From Tubulanus polymorphus (Eukaryota > Nemertea > Palaeonemertea > Tubulaniformes > Tubulanidae): a DNA stretch of 64,000 bases. A program made the translations under genes and the position numbers. The DNA lies in NCBI RefSeq assembly GCF_964204645.1, contig NC_134025.1, forward strand, positions 6,639,001-6,703,000. Reading direction: 5' to 3'. The notes beneath the pieces were generated by a model, which was not told the origin of the DNA, searched no databases, and was given only the letters and a program-made list of their open reading frames with translations. This document shows positions 1 through 29,200 of this stretch, one piece after another (position 1 is the first letter of the stretch; each line of letters begins with the position of its first letter).

Positions 1-891
1 TGCCAGAGCCTACGTCTAGAACAAATTCAAAATTGTGATTATGGTACGTCTACCCGGTATCTCCGGGTGTCTCCTGATGTTAGGCAGTTTTGGATCATTT
101 CATATACGATTGATGACACATCAATAAAAGAGCGAGATTTACTCAGAAATATACCTTGAACCAGATGTATGAATATGATATCAAAGCTACTATAATGCAA
201 ATAAGCAATACAAGATGCTATTATGGTCGCGCAAAAACAATCCGATATTTAATCAAGTTTCTCCATCTTGTGATGACCTCAACGGTGGTAAAAAGATGGA
301 AAAACCTAGGAGTACATATATACTTTCATTTATATAATACCAGTACATACGGTAGTTCAGTTAGCAAGAATTTGTCAAGGACGACGAGTGCATCAAGATT
401 TAGCAATAACTATGACACGATGATATGTGGTAAATGACTATCAGTAAATCATTTCCTCGCTTCCTGTTTCCAGCCAAATACTTTCAAATTAATAATTAGT
501 ATCGAGAAGCAAAATATCGAAAAATAACTGTATATATGTAACTCTTATAAAACAAAAGAATCAAAAATAAATCAAATATGGCTTCACTTTTTCCATTTGA
601 TTGATAAAACATTTTATAACTATACGAAATTTGAAACTATTGGTGGATAATTCCTCTACATGACTGAATGCTCTGTTATACTTCTTGACTGATGGTTCAA
701 TAAAAAAACATTCAGCTAAATGATTTTTAAAATCCATTAGGATTTGCAAAGAAAATTCTCATCGAAGATTTACATTCACATAAAAAGTTCATATGCGATA
801 ACTAGACGGCGCCAATGGTAGTCCTCACAAATCTACACACAATGCGACTGACAAGTACCAATCTGCGTTCCTCTTCAACGGATGTATGAAC
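1..891. other. Flank downstream of calpain, no gene seen
   Basis: This AT-rich stretch lies 3' of the calpain stop codon on the minus strand and presumably includes its 3' UTR. No canonical AATAAA was seen on the minus strand, only an ATTAAA-type hexamer near 248-253. Short open frames on both strands look like chance frames: they lack splice context and family resemblance. Confidence 0.5.
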
Positions 892-16190
<15,299 letters not shown>

Positions 16191-16731
16191 GATTATTCCG
16201 TACTCTTCTACTGACTGTGTTGTGTAATAAAATCAATTCAATTCCAACCACTCAGACAAAATATAAACAAACTAGTGTTTTCAGTATCAGCGCCGAACAC
16301 AGAATGCGACAACAACGCAATCAGCTTTCGAAATAAAGGTTTATATACGATCTTTAAAACATGCTCAAATACGACCGGTCTCTGGGTTGATTATGTTTGT
16401 AAAACGCCAATTTGTTGTCATAGAATCCGTCCAAGCCCCGGTGCACGTCAAGGCGTGGTCAATGAATAGTTCCTGCTGCAGCCACTACGAGTCGCCACCG
16501 TCCGCCCCAACTATGCCATAAGCGCGCTATTTCACGGATCGACGAATCTTTGCTTGGCCCACACAGTTAATGCTACTTCTTTGAAAAATTGTTGATTTTA
16601 TTGTTGTTTTCTCTCCTTTAATCTCTGTATAGACTCTGTCATACGCTTTCCGCCGTGAAATACATTTGCAACTTGAAAACTTAAATGCAGTGATCCATAA
16701 TCAAGACGAAGATGAGATTTTTTGGTTATCA

Positions 16732-16844
16732 CACAGGGACTTGACACAAAAGGATACCCCAGTATCCTGTACTATATATAAAAAGTCTTTTTATATAGTA
16801 CCTAGGATACTGGAGTCAAAATCCTTTTGTGTCAAGTCCCTGTG
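16732..16844. mobile_element. hAT-like MITE with 8-bp target duplication
   Basis: A 113-bp near-complete palindrome. Both ends are cacagggacttgacac in inverted orientation, and the arms pair almost to the centre. It is flanked on both sides by the same octamer ggttatca (16724-16731 and 16845-16852). An 8-bp target duplication plus CAGGG-type termini is the hAT superfamily signature. It lies between the two candidate first exons of calpain (16190-15970 and 17149-17136), so it may sit in promoter or intron sequence. No coding capacity. Confidence 0.8.
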
Positions 16845-17135
16845 GGTTATCACCGGTAATTAAAAACATTTATTTGCTACTCAGAGCCTCAGCGTCATTT
16901 TCTCGTAGGCCTGATAATCAGTCAAAATCGGTCTGAAAAACTGGCTTTTTCTATTGTCCAATCATTACCGGGTATAAAAATAAAGATAAATCGAAACAAG
17001 AATTCGCATTCGAAGAATCGTATCGTCGTCAAGTAAAGAGAAAGTTCTAGCCAAAATACTTTGGAGAGAGATAGATTAAAGAAAAAATTTAGGATATATA
17101 TAATTAATGTTTTTGCTCTTGATATTGTAACTTAC

Positions 17136-17149
17136 CTTTTTTCGGACAT
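17136..17149 (-). CDS. Candidate alternative first coding exon of calpain
   Basis: On the minus strand an ATG opens M-S-E-K followed by AG and a consensus donor (gtaagt). It ends in phase 2, exactly as the glycine-rich first exon (16190-15970) does, so it can splice to exon 15453-15252 in frame. The product would lack the roughly 74-residue Gly/Thr/Tyr-rich N-terminus. The phase match and perfect donor are visible; use as a second promoter is inference. Confidence 0.45.
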
Positions 17150-20100
17150 ATTGTATGGGCAATAATTTTTCTTGTTGATCCAGAATAACGTAATAACTAT
17201 TTCTGAAAATATTCCATGGAAAGTGCTGAGTCTGGAGAGTTCGCGTAATTCCCGCTCTTCGCACTAATGAGAGAACTGAGACTGATGAGAGAGCTCGTGT
17301 CCCGGTTTATGTATTTTATGAGGTGAAGGTCTAACTACCCTAAACCAAACTGTTTTTATGTTGCTCGTAAAATGAGAAACGGGTGAATAGTAAGAAAAGC
17401 GGCCAACCGTAATAAGATAAAATGAGAAGCGAAATGAATAATGCGTCTTACTAGAGAGACGAAATGTTAATAAGGAATAGGTCGAACGACGATCAAACGG
17501 GCAAATAAGCCTTAAAGAAAGCGTCAAAAAGTCCATAGGCGATGAGTGGTGCATAAGTCCAGCTCTCGGAACCATTTTCACTGTTTTAATAATGGGGCTC
17601 ACAAATCAATCGCCTCAGGTCGATTAAATAGATATACCGTTAAAATCTAAATTTTATAGTCGTGAACATCTACAATTGGTTTTGGACCCCACATCCTGCT
17701 TTTTCCAACACTGAAGTTGGAATTCCATAGAATAAAACAAGCTCATAAAAAAGTTCGTAATCAGACGGACATCTGAGTATCGGGGCTTTCGATTTCTCTA
17801 CTGTGTAAATACTAGCACAAAATTGTCACAGCTTTTCGTCGACCTTGAATTCGTCCATTTGAACTGACGTCGTCCCGAAAGAAAACTGGGCGCGTATCCG
17901 AGTCTTAAAACTAGGCTACCCGATAGTTCACTATCAGTAGGCCCTACCTAAAAGTGTCGAGAAAGGAACAATACGAAACCCGCCCTCTCGTACCTGCTTG
18001 AAATGCAATCTTCCAGAGAGGGAATTCATATTTCCATCACTTACAGTTTAAGGAATTATCGTACCTGTTTGAATATGCCCTTATTCTGTAAACTGTCCTT
18101 TTTATGGGAATTACTTCCAAAGGTTGTCGGGTCTCCATCGCTATACCTGGGGTGTCGGTCATTATTGGGGTGTATAAAACGGAATACAACACTAAATTTA
18201 CTGTATATGTATATTCCTTGTTATCTTATCACGCAAAAGCCAGTTCAAAGTCTGATAAGTTCCGTCCAATATATATTTGACATGGATCATTGAACAGTTC
18301 ACCTTTTGTTTATGTATTTGTTTATTATACGTCTATCAAATCTACAATTTATTGCTATCTATTACCAGTAAATAAGTAATAAAGGCAACAGATTTCATTT
18401 TTTTGCAAAACAAAGTCTCGTGTGCAGCCATTTTTGGAAGTGTATTTTGCCTTCTCTTGAAACCAAAATCAAGATGGCATCCATTAAGTTCACAGCGTTC
18501 ATATCGCGGTGTATATGAAAGAGAAAATGTCATCGTAAAACAACAGTTGCGGAATGGCGGCACTTCTGATGTAATTTCTACAACAGATGTTGGTTATTCT
18601 CGGCGCAAGAGATGCATTTTGTTCATCCTAAATTTCCTCCCTCGACGGGACCGAAGTACGCGGAATAAAATCTTTAAAAAAATCAGCAATAAAAAATTAT
18701 GATGCTATTATCAATTAAATATAGTTTCCCATTATTTCTAAATGAGTACATGGAAAAAGACAATACATGTACAGAATCACATGCACGAACTGATTGTTAG
18801 CCGGTACCAATGATTTAGTATCATGCGGACAATTTCTTACTACATAGTTCCATTGGCGACATGGATTAATGCGACTCATTAGTTGGTCATAAATTATTAC
18901 TGATTATTGAAACAATAGTTATCATGCAACAGGGGATTCGAAATGGGTCCTCTATCCTTTTAGAGACATCTCTAGAAAAACAAATGAATAATGGACAAAC
19001 GTTATTTATTAGAATGAATATATTTGATATATTTATTTACACCTAAACATATGATACGTAAATCTTTCATCAAAAAGAAAAGCTTTAGCGGTAAGCTACA
19101 AGTAGCAAGTGATCATTATGTGATGATGTAGTCTTAAATAGTCAAACTTAACTAAAATATTAACAGATAACTCTAACAGAATATTCAGAAGAATCCACAG
19201 CACCATTGTGAAATACACAGATATTTTGGAAACGATGAGAACCCATTATCTTTTAGAAAATCACACTCTTTATGAGAAAATAAATATCAAAATATTTTTG
19301 TGATTGGAACATATATAGATTTGATATGAAAAATATGAAATCTTATGACTTTAATAAGCCACCATTCTGTTAAGGTACCGAGAACCCAGTCATATAAATT
19401 TTTCTTAAAACCACCTTTCGTTGAACCCAGTCTTTCGATTTTAGATGCAATCTAGAAATCAGAATATCATGTCTCTACCAGCACTAAATAATTGCTATCT
19501 AGAGTTGAAACTCAAGAGTGGAGGCGGATATATTCTTAGAAATTCCCCCCCCCCCCGAGACTTTTCATATGCAGAAACAAATGCATGTAGATCAAGGTCA
19601 AGGTTGCTGGTACCTAGTGGAAACTCGTTTCTCACTGCATATTTTAGAGGACCAGAACATGTGCTCATTAAAACCTATACCGCATAGTCCATCATTACAT
19701 CCAGTATGAAACTATGGCATTGGAGAAATATTATTTTCATGAAACTACAGCATCTTATTTTCTCCTTCGGGTCACAGCTCTTAGTTTACTATATCCGGTT
19801 AATCATTATATCTGATTCTTACTGTAAAACCTACACTAAATGTATTTTCTTAAACGAAATTTCGGAAACTTAATGTGACTAAAGTATAACATGCACAGCG
19901 TGATTCCTCTGTAGAATGGACAATAATATGTTGTATGCAGCGTGTACACAGCATATAATTAATAATAGCTTTAGAGTATTAATCCCAAATGTAAAATAAA
20001 TTCTAAATTCTCCATAAACCGACATACTTTATTTTATCGTTTTATCACATTACAGTTTCTACGCAACTCAAAATAAAGAATTGAAGCAGCAACCTTTGAA

Positions 20101-20287
20101 TATACAAACTAACAAATGAACAAATGAGAAATTCAAAGCTATTAGTATTATCGTGAATACTGCAAAAATATAGCTTCATTCAAATGACACTTGTTAAAAG
20201 CTAAAGATAGCAGGATTAATACATGGCCGATGACTTCATGCTGTTTTTTGAACGTTGTTTCTCAAAAAACTGCAGTTTTTCTGTCGA
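17150..20287. other. Intergenic region between calpain and RAB3GAP2
   Basis: This holds the upstream region of calpain and, at the right, the 3' UTR of RAB3GAP2 (both minus strand). An AATAAA on the minus strand at 20028-20033, about 260 bp beyond the RAB3GAP2 stop, is the best polyadenylation candidate. A poly-C run lies near 19546-19556. Open frames of up to about 110 codons occur on both strands, but none resembles a known family or shows convincing splice sites. Confidence 0.5.
20028..20033 (-). terminator. Possible RAB3GAP2 polyadenylation signal
   Basis: AATAAA on the minus strand, about 260 bp downstream of the RAB3GAP2 stop codon. Position and motif fit, but no transcript evidence is available. 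Confidence 0.35.
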
Positions 20288-23200
20288 TCATAGAAATTTT
20301 TGCACAAGATCTACTAATGATATCGCTAATTGGTATTCGTTATGTCCTTCCGCTAACTGGTTGACTACTTGTCCAATCAACGTAGCAGTGTCCTTGATTG
20401 CTACATTAGGGAATTTCAACTGAGTTGAATCCTGAAAATAAAATGAAAGGAAAAAAGATATTAATGCATCTTATTGTGGGTATTTATCAAAGAAGCAATA
20501 AGATTTGATAATGCTCAGTGGATCTAGTTGCACAGTCCTGAGTTAAATTTGTTAAAACAATGAAAATGAACTGATTTTAACTCAGAGTTAAGCAACTCAC
20601 AACTGTGAAACTAGGCCCAGGATACCATGAGATTTTGTTAATCTATCAACAGTTATAACAGGGAAATATATAAGTAGACAAATGTTTCCTAACAAAAAAA
20701 GTAGGTAAGCAGTTTGGAGCAACCACTTTGACTGACAGGTATCCCACTGACATGGTTTTTTTAAAGAAACCAACTACTACAGCTATTTCTAACATGAACT
20801 GCTCAATAGTTTTGTTAGTAATCGGAACATAAATGCTGCTGAGACACAGTTGCTATAGCTACCTATGCTATGGTTAGTTTAAACAATAGTAGATCATTAT
20901 CAGGGAAATTTTAAAAAAAGATGTAAATGGAAAAAAAATTCTAGGATTCATTATTACTTAAAAAGCCTCTGTTCAATGTTCCGATAGGTGAGAAATTAAA
21001 ACTTCAAAATTCTGGAGCACTTTAAACCCTACTATTGTAGGTATTTAAGCATTTCACTTAATCTATTCACCTATACTGGTAGCATACATAACATATAAAC
21101 ATATTGAATAACATTTTTTAGCCTAAACATTTGCTATTCTGGCAATACGTTTTTTTGTCAATCAGTTGTCAGGGAGAAAAACAAGAACAATGTTTTTGCA
21201 TTAAAATAAAACACTAAACGAATGGCTTTGGTGCTACTTTCCATAAAATTGCTACCATTATCAGCCGGAAGGCTGTTTGGTATCATCATCTTTGATACAA
21301 ATGCAACTGCATTGGAGAAGTTCCAACAAGCTTCAGCAAAGACCTTTTTCATCTTTTTATTAGTGGGAAATTATACGAAGGTACCATATAATACGTTGAA
21401 AGAATACTTTGTTATTTGGTATATTACGAGTATGATTTCACCCATTAAACTCTAAGCTCTGACATCAAAGAGATGCCAGCATGAACTGTTTATTCATAAT
21501 TCACTCTCATATATTCTGACTGCTTTTACACCTCACCAGCTGCTACCAGCGTAGAATTAAAACAGCCTTCTTTAAGACAAAAATGCAGCATAATCCAAGT
21601 GCAAATATTTATATAAATTCAATATTCTTCCATCTTTTTAAACTTCCCTTTAAAAACTATCTACGAATATATTTATCAAAAAGAGGCTCAGTGCAGCCAT
21701 CAGAACCCAGTTCCACAGTTGTGAGTTAGAGTTAACTCTGAGTTTAAGTTAGTTCATTTTCAATGAGTTAACTCCAAGTCAAATCTTAACTCGGAACTGT
21801 GGAACTGGACTCTTGGGTACTTAAGTTAACCACCATTGGCTTAAATCTTTAACCTATCAAAACTCTTTTAACTTCCCTGTTAAGAATGAGATCGGGGGCA
21901 AGTTAAAAATAATATCTGCCAATGTAACTAAGTGCGCCTGGGCATTAAGCCCTAACACGTTCCTAGGAACTAATCCTAATTTGCATAATCTGTTACAAAG
22001 GTAGAAAAAAAATTGAAACATATTTCAACATGTTGCCAGGGAGTTTGGCATTATGTACAAACTAAATATGACTTTTCAGCATTTAGAAATTTCAGTCGAA
22101 AATTCCATGAGGTAGCCAATGCTTTTTCTCTGTGCAATATCCATTCATATATCTCCATGAAATAAGTCTGGACTTGTAATATCATATGCAAATAGGGTTA
22201 ATGAAATTACTCAATTGTACATATCTTAAAAATTCACAGAAGCATAAAGACAATAATAGTCATTTTCAAATGAGTAAGCAAGGATAACATATTTGTATTT
22301 TTACACAGGCACACCACACGCATGATTCCTTGATAATTTCATACTATTAAAATTACAAACTGATTAAATAGAAACTAAATATTAGAACACAATTAGACTA
22401 ATTATACATTAGCTATTTAAATCATATTCAAAATGAAGGAATAACCAAGTTCAAAAACTTGGTGGTTAAGAAACAGTTTCTGGACCTTGATGAATAAAGT
22501 CTCCCTAATTTTACTTTGTCTAGAATTATGAATATGCCTCACTGAAATTATTATAATATGTCATGACAAATTGTGAGATGTTACCCAATTGCCGATGTGT
22601 TTGATTGTCGAGTAGTTTATGTACATATCTCCATACAGAAAACTACTCTCAACAATACTGAATATTGGTTATTTATGTAGTTTACTTGATTAGACAAGGT
22701 CAGTTGTCACATTCCTGATATAATGCCAACAGCAGTAAAAGTAATATTCAACTCAGGGATTATCGTCTTGCATGGCATATCATTCTTAGGGCACAAGTCT
22801 GTTTAACGATCCACAACAATTTGTAATGCTAATTACGCTGTAGTAGAGCTGGACTGGTGGTAACAAGAGAACTGGTAAAGCTTGACACGTATATTCTAAT
22901 TAAACGAATGAGACATACCAATGATTTCAGCCAGGTGGATAAAGTAGTGGATAGTTTACTGAGATGTTGTATCCCACCTTCTGGATCTGACTGTATAATA
23001 TAATGCGATAATCGTTGTCCAGCAATCAGTATTAACTGTGAACCCATAACTGCATGGTCATTCACTGTAAGCAAAACCTACAAATGAAGATTTTAACATC
23101 TTTTTAACTGATTAAAACGTTATGAGAATAATGAACAATAGCATACAAAAGTTAAGCTAACCTCTTCTCCTAGTTTGTCAAATCCGTAAGAATATAATTC

Positions 23201-26200
23201 GCAAACATGTTGTCGTTTAATTTCGTCCACATCAACACCCATTTCCTGCGTGATTGACAGTATTAATGGCGGCCATTTTGTATATTTCGTACATGTGGTA
23301 AATTCACTTTCCGAATTTTCAGTTACAGTCTCCGATAAGTATTGGACAGCACCACCTATAATCCGATGAAAGAACTGCTGCCGGTATTTGATCACACCGA
23401 TATCAATATTTTTCGCGGGAAGCAATGGATATGAATTTAGGTCTTTGAAAAAACAACTTTTTCCCTGGAACGAAAACAAAAGTTGATTCAACTGCTGAAG
23501 TGGTGAAGATTATTAGGAAGATGTTTGCGTTCATATGATACTTACTCGGGTATCAAATAAAGACAGCACCTTGATTGACTTCATACTGAAATCTAGCACC
23601 GCGTATACACATACAGCTAACAGATAATGATGTCTTATTAAGCCGTAATTAGTCATCGGTTGATCTATAGCTAATTGCACTAAAGACGTCGGTCCTGTAA
23701 TCTCTTGCCACAATTCCTCAATATTATAGACACCGACATCTTCTATATCACAGTTAGCCTACGTATATAGATAACGAAATTCAAGTCAACATCATCTTCG
23801 TTTTGCAGAAAGCTAACTTCGAAAGTTGTGAGTTAACAGAAAAGTATAACAAAATGTACAAGAAAGAATTTGGAAGCTGGCGACAAAGCAAAGCCAAAAT
23901 GAGGGAAACTATACCCCATCAATGGGAAAGAAATTCAAACATATCTATAAATATTTTCAAATAGAGAAAGCTGCATTACCTGCATTAGAATGTCCAGTAG
24001 ATCACAGACTAGTTGAGCGAATGAACTTATACTTTTGTCACTCATTCCAACATCCTGTAATATGATAATAGTACGATGATCTGCAAAGAACTATTAAAGA
24101 TAAGATACCAGACATTTGTCACGTTTTATTGAGCACACTCACTCTCCTGCACAAACGGTCTTTAGGCACTTTTCCAACTTTTTCGATCAGTTGAGCTAAG
24201 GCTGACCATTTCTTCGCAATGAATGTATTCCACATCATTATGCATATACCTGAAGAGAAGTTAGAATCCAGTAAAATTAACCAATACAAAATAAATTAAT
24301 GTTTGACAGATAATAGCGAAGAAACTGACCGTGTTTTAAAGCAGCATTCTGAACACACTGGAGAAAATCTAAACTATTTTTCAAATGATCCATCATCTTA
24401 AAATTGAACATAATTAACATTCATTAGTGAAGAATTTGGATGATTTCAAAAAATGAGACTAACTGATGTAACAAAACCATGCAGACCTCAGGATCTTTGT
24501 TCCATTGCACGACATGCTCCCACGAACAATTAGCCGTTAGCACATCACTGTTTAAACTCTGGCCTAATCTTTCAGTTAGTCTGTTCATTAAATCTGAAAT
24601 AATCAGCAAAACTAGAATTAAAGTAGATTTCTAAAATAAATACTTTGTAATATATTCAGCAAGATAGTGATGTGCCTCACTTTCTACATTAGATTTCCTA
24701 GTATGGACTGGTTCCTCAACAGCTGGTATATCACCCCCGACATCTTCTGTTTCCATTGATGTCTCTCTGCTATCCATCACTTGTTTTTGAGAAATGACAC
24801 TTATAGGTAAACATCGTTTGACTATCCATCTAGAAACTAATTCAGCAAAAACTCCTGCAACAAAGCAACATTTTGGTGGATATTCCGACACGTTCAAACG
24901 TACTTCATGATGTTATTCAAGTTTAAAAATAGTGATTTTCATCACTTACCTTTACCACCCTCTAATAACCTAGCAACAGAGACACGCAATGATTCACTTG
25001 TAACAGTAACCTGTCCATCAGTTGGTTCACATGTGGATTGTAGTAAACAGCTCAGAGCGAGCACATCTTCCAACTGTTTGACTAGAATATTCCATTGTTC
25101 TATATCAATGGAAACTGATTCCCATTCATTCATATCCATTTTAGAGCTGTCATTAGATGTCACTGATATGGCATCCTACAAATTCAAAAACCAATTACAT
25201 CATAGACAATACCAATCAATCTTGTTTGGAAATGTATCTATTCAGTTCTACTTACTTTGTCCTTAGTTGAGAACAGTTCAGATGATACAAATCTTGATAC
25301 TATACTGGCCAATAAACTGGATGCTATGTTCGTAGTTTGGCTACATTTCAATCTCAGTTGTTGCCACCAGGGGGAAATAGTGATGGAATCGACAGTTATA
25401 TCTACGACAAAGGATATGCGGGTAGAAAAAATTTACAAGATACATGGTAGGCACTAGAATGATTGACAAAAAATGATAAAAACTTCATATACCTTTCATT
25501 TTAGTGATAATTTTTAGTAGTTTATACATTTGAGGTAAGGAATTAACGTCTAGTCTTTCTTCATTCAACCAAACTTGGAACAGTAGAGACTAGGAACAGA
25601 AATACGCTACAAGTTACAGGAGATATATTACATACTTAAAGCTGGAGCAGTTCATTGTGAAAATGCTTACCACTAGATCATCAGGTGGTAATATACTGAC
25701 TTGAAGCAATGTAATCAAATCTTCTACTAAACTTGTGCCGTTCAGAGACGTTTTGAATACAAAATTTCCAAGCGCGAGAAGTTTATCCTCGGGTAAGCCC
25801 GGTTTCAACGATACCCCGGTCTGCGCATGCTCTTCCAAGTGCAACGTATGACATTCAAAACAACCAAGAAATGCAGCCAAATTCAACAAAACGTCAGATG
25901 CAAACCGAACACGAGGCTCGGTAAATATCTTCTTGGCAATGTTCAATTGATCTAAACAGTTGTTGGCATCAGCTTCATTCAAACCCAAAATTTTCACTAA
26001 TATCTGAAAGGTAATAAGTTGTAATTCTAAAATCAGAAAACAATTTGCAATGGTTGAGTTTTCAAAAATATCTGACGCTAAGGTGATAATACCTGTGTTG
26101 GGTCTAAGATTTGTCCAGTTTCAGCCTTTTGACTGTTCACTTTCTCTAAAGCGCAGTAAGTATGAATCAGTTGTTGCTGTAACTGGCAATATTTAATCAG

Positions 26201-29200
26201 TCTCTTCGTTTCTGTATCCAAGGTTGCAGCCTCTTCTTTAGCTTTCTCTGCTGTAAAAGATTATAGAACCCATTCAACGTCAGAAACTTGCAACAAACTT
26301 CTTCTTCAAATGAAAGATCTGTACCTTGTATGTGATAATGTTGAAGAATAGCTTGAATAACTGTATCCATAAACTGACTAGACAAATACTTGGTAGATAG
26401 CACACGCTCTAAACCCTACAATTCAAATTAATCAAAAACATTTTGAAAAACTTTTGAAAATAGATATGTTTTGATGTTCATCAAAATAGAATAGCAAGAG
26501 ACTAGAACTTTACCTGTATTTTCATTCCAGCAGTCCGCATCTCAGAGAAAATAGCCAATATTTCTGATTCAAGTAAATCTAAAAAAATCGGATATGAATC
26601 AGAATTCAATGGATTATGTTTCATGTCGAATACGGTGGGTTCAAACTTACCTGATTCCTCCTTGTTTTCTCTTAGAGATAATTTCAGTTTCTTCAATAGA
26701 TGCATATCTCTGGCTCTTTTACTGTTCTTATCACTAAAATATCATGAATTAATTCCATATTCAATAAATACAACAAACAATCAAATCATCAGCTCAATGA
26801 AGAATCCCTGTGAAATATACCATCTGTTTCACAATTCAGTTACCTCAGCGCTAAATGGAACGGAACATCGACAACTTTGATTGTTCCATCAACATCTAGC
26901 AGACAACATTGAAATACTTGTCCTTTTCCTTCACGATATGTTACATTATTCAAACCCATCATTCCAAATCCTGGATATGTCAGCGTACACCATTTACCCA
27001 CGTTAAAGGCAGATACTCTCATACCCTGCTGAGCGGTCCAAACCTTAAACACAAAGTAATGACATTGATAATCAATGTTAGTCCTTCATCTTATAGAAAA
27101 TCTAACCATATCAGGGGGAAATAAACAGGTGATTTTATTACCTCTAATATTCCCCTACGTGGTGCGTATATGATGAGAAATAAGGCAGTACGGACTACTT
27201 TTTTGGAACGACTTGAATCTTCTTTCACTTCAACCCAGGCTACTTGCGCGTCGCGATAACCTAAACTAAGGAAAAGAGAGATTTAACCATTTTGATACAC
27301 GTACATCCATCCAACAAAATCTAGAACTTTCAAGTGGTTTGAAGCGGTTCAATATCATGTCGTCTGTAACGATTATACCAACCCTTCCACATTCTGATGG
27401 CTATTCCTTTATCGACATCGATTAGAACAATTCTACCATAACTATCAGTGGTTACAGCTAGCTTATTATTAGGTGATAGCTGTATGGATTCACCCTGGCG
27501 ACGTTTATCAGGCAAACCAAATCTATATGAAAATACGACGCAAAACAAATATCTGTCAGTTATGGGTGAGGCGAGTGGGAATAGACGCTTTAAAACAAAC
27601 ATTGTTACCTGATAGGGAGAGGAGTTGCCGGCTCAACTTTTGGTTTCTTCCTTTTTTCATCTTCACTATTATTTTTACCCCCAATACCAAACCAACCACT
27701 AAAATCCAGATGGTTAAAAGAAAATAATCACTTATCAGTCTTCAATTCAACGATGATATTTCAATGTAGAATGGTGGTGATTACTTACCTAGCTGCAGTG
27801 AATATAGCACTTTTCAACTTGTTAGCCACTGCCAAAGCAACATCTGATAACAGTGGCTGAGCACTTCCCTAAAACAAGCAGACTTGTATAGATCTTTTCT
27901 TATGCATTCTTAATACGGAAAAATTAGGATTTTTTTTTAATTTCAATAATAAAACGTACCTCAACTGCATAAAAGAATCCAACATATGGACCAATACCGG
28001 CAGTGATATACTGAGAAGCAACTGGAGGAGTTGGTTTAATGGAAGCCGAAAATCCACCGAGTAATGAAGCTGCTTTCATTTGATCAAACGGATTTGGATT
28101 TACTATACCTATAATAAGAGATCAATGTCAGATAAAAGTAAAACACGTGCTCACTTAGGATACAACACACAAATACAAGAAATGATTACCATACGTACCT
28201 ACACTAACTTGATCAGTTATAAAATCTTGTTCTTGTAATCCAAACTTTCTATATGCTAGAGGTGGGGGCTGGATACTGTCTGAACCACTAGCGGCAGCTA
28301 CAAATATAGTCGGATATTGGGATAAAATGTAACTGTCAAAAGACATCGTTCACCAGACATCACCTTCATACAAGACATGTCTATCTGTGGAAGATGGATT
28401 CATACTTCTCGGACCTGTAAACACAATCGCATAGTCTGCAGACTTTTACCTCTTGCAACTTGGTTTCGACAAGCTCGCAATGTCTGAAACAAACTAAATC
28501 CATCAATAGAAACCAATGCGTGTGGATAAAGTATCGTCAGTTCTTCGTGTTGTTCGGAATCACCGGTGTATCGGGCAGGTGCGTACGAGCGGCTTTTTAA
28601 CTTCACAACTGGTTCCTCGTGTAACAACTGCGAAATGAGCAGTGTCCCATTCTCGGTGTACATCCTTACATAACCCGTAGAGAAACCAATGATAAAGCAT
28701 GTCCAATCAGCCGCACCTTGTGAGCTGCGCTTCTGACTCGACAATGGTAGGCATATGATGCTCGAAATTATTTCTCTGAAATAAATACGATCAACTCATG
28801 AATAAGAGTAACCAGAAAATAATGATTCTGAATTTTACACAGGGTTTGTTTGATTCATCCGCACGAATAACATTACAAGATAACCAATGACATACATAAA
28901 ACATATAGCTTTTTCATATTTTACACAGGGTTTGTTAATACATCAAATCCATAGGCCCTATATTACAAATATCGTCACAAAATTATCAAATCCTCAATGA
29001 TATACAAATAATAGGTAGCTTTTTTGACACACAAGAATATCAGCTTACCCATCTTCTTCTCCTAGAACACTTTCAGTTGTTACAACAAACTTAGAAACAT
29101 CGTCATCAGAGTCCCACTTTTCTAAAAGAAGGAAACAACACAAATTCTCAATAGCCTATACCTATGAAGAATGTTACCCATATGGGGCCAATTACTCAAA

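Larger units (their letters stand above)
20432..22918 (-). other. RAB3GAP2 last intron, 2.5 kb
   Basis: This separates the last two coding exons. It contains two members of the palindromic MITE family (20521-20620, 21703-21810). No further exon was needed for frame or family match. Confidence 0.6.

Noticed and set aside
18003-18702. Coding frames of about 96-99 codons in the calpain-RAB3GAP2 intergenic region
   Set aside because: No family resemblance, no splice context, and overlapping frames of similar length on the other strand.
24631-24680. Extension of RAB3GAP2 exon 24854-24681 further downstream to the tttag stop
   Set aside because: The gtgagg donor after 24681 gives the phase needed for the next exon and the family alignment. 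The downstream sequence does not match.
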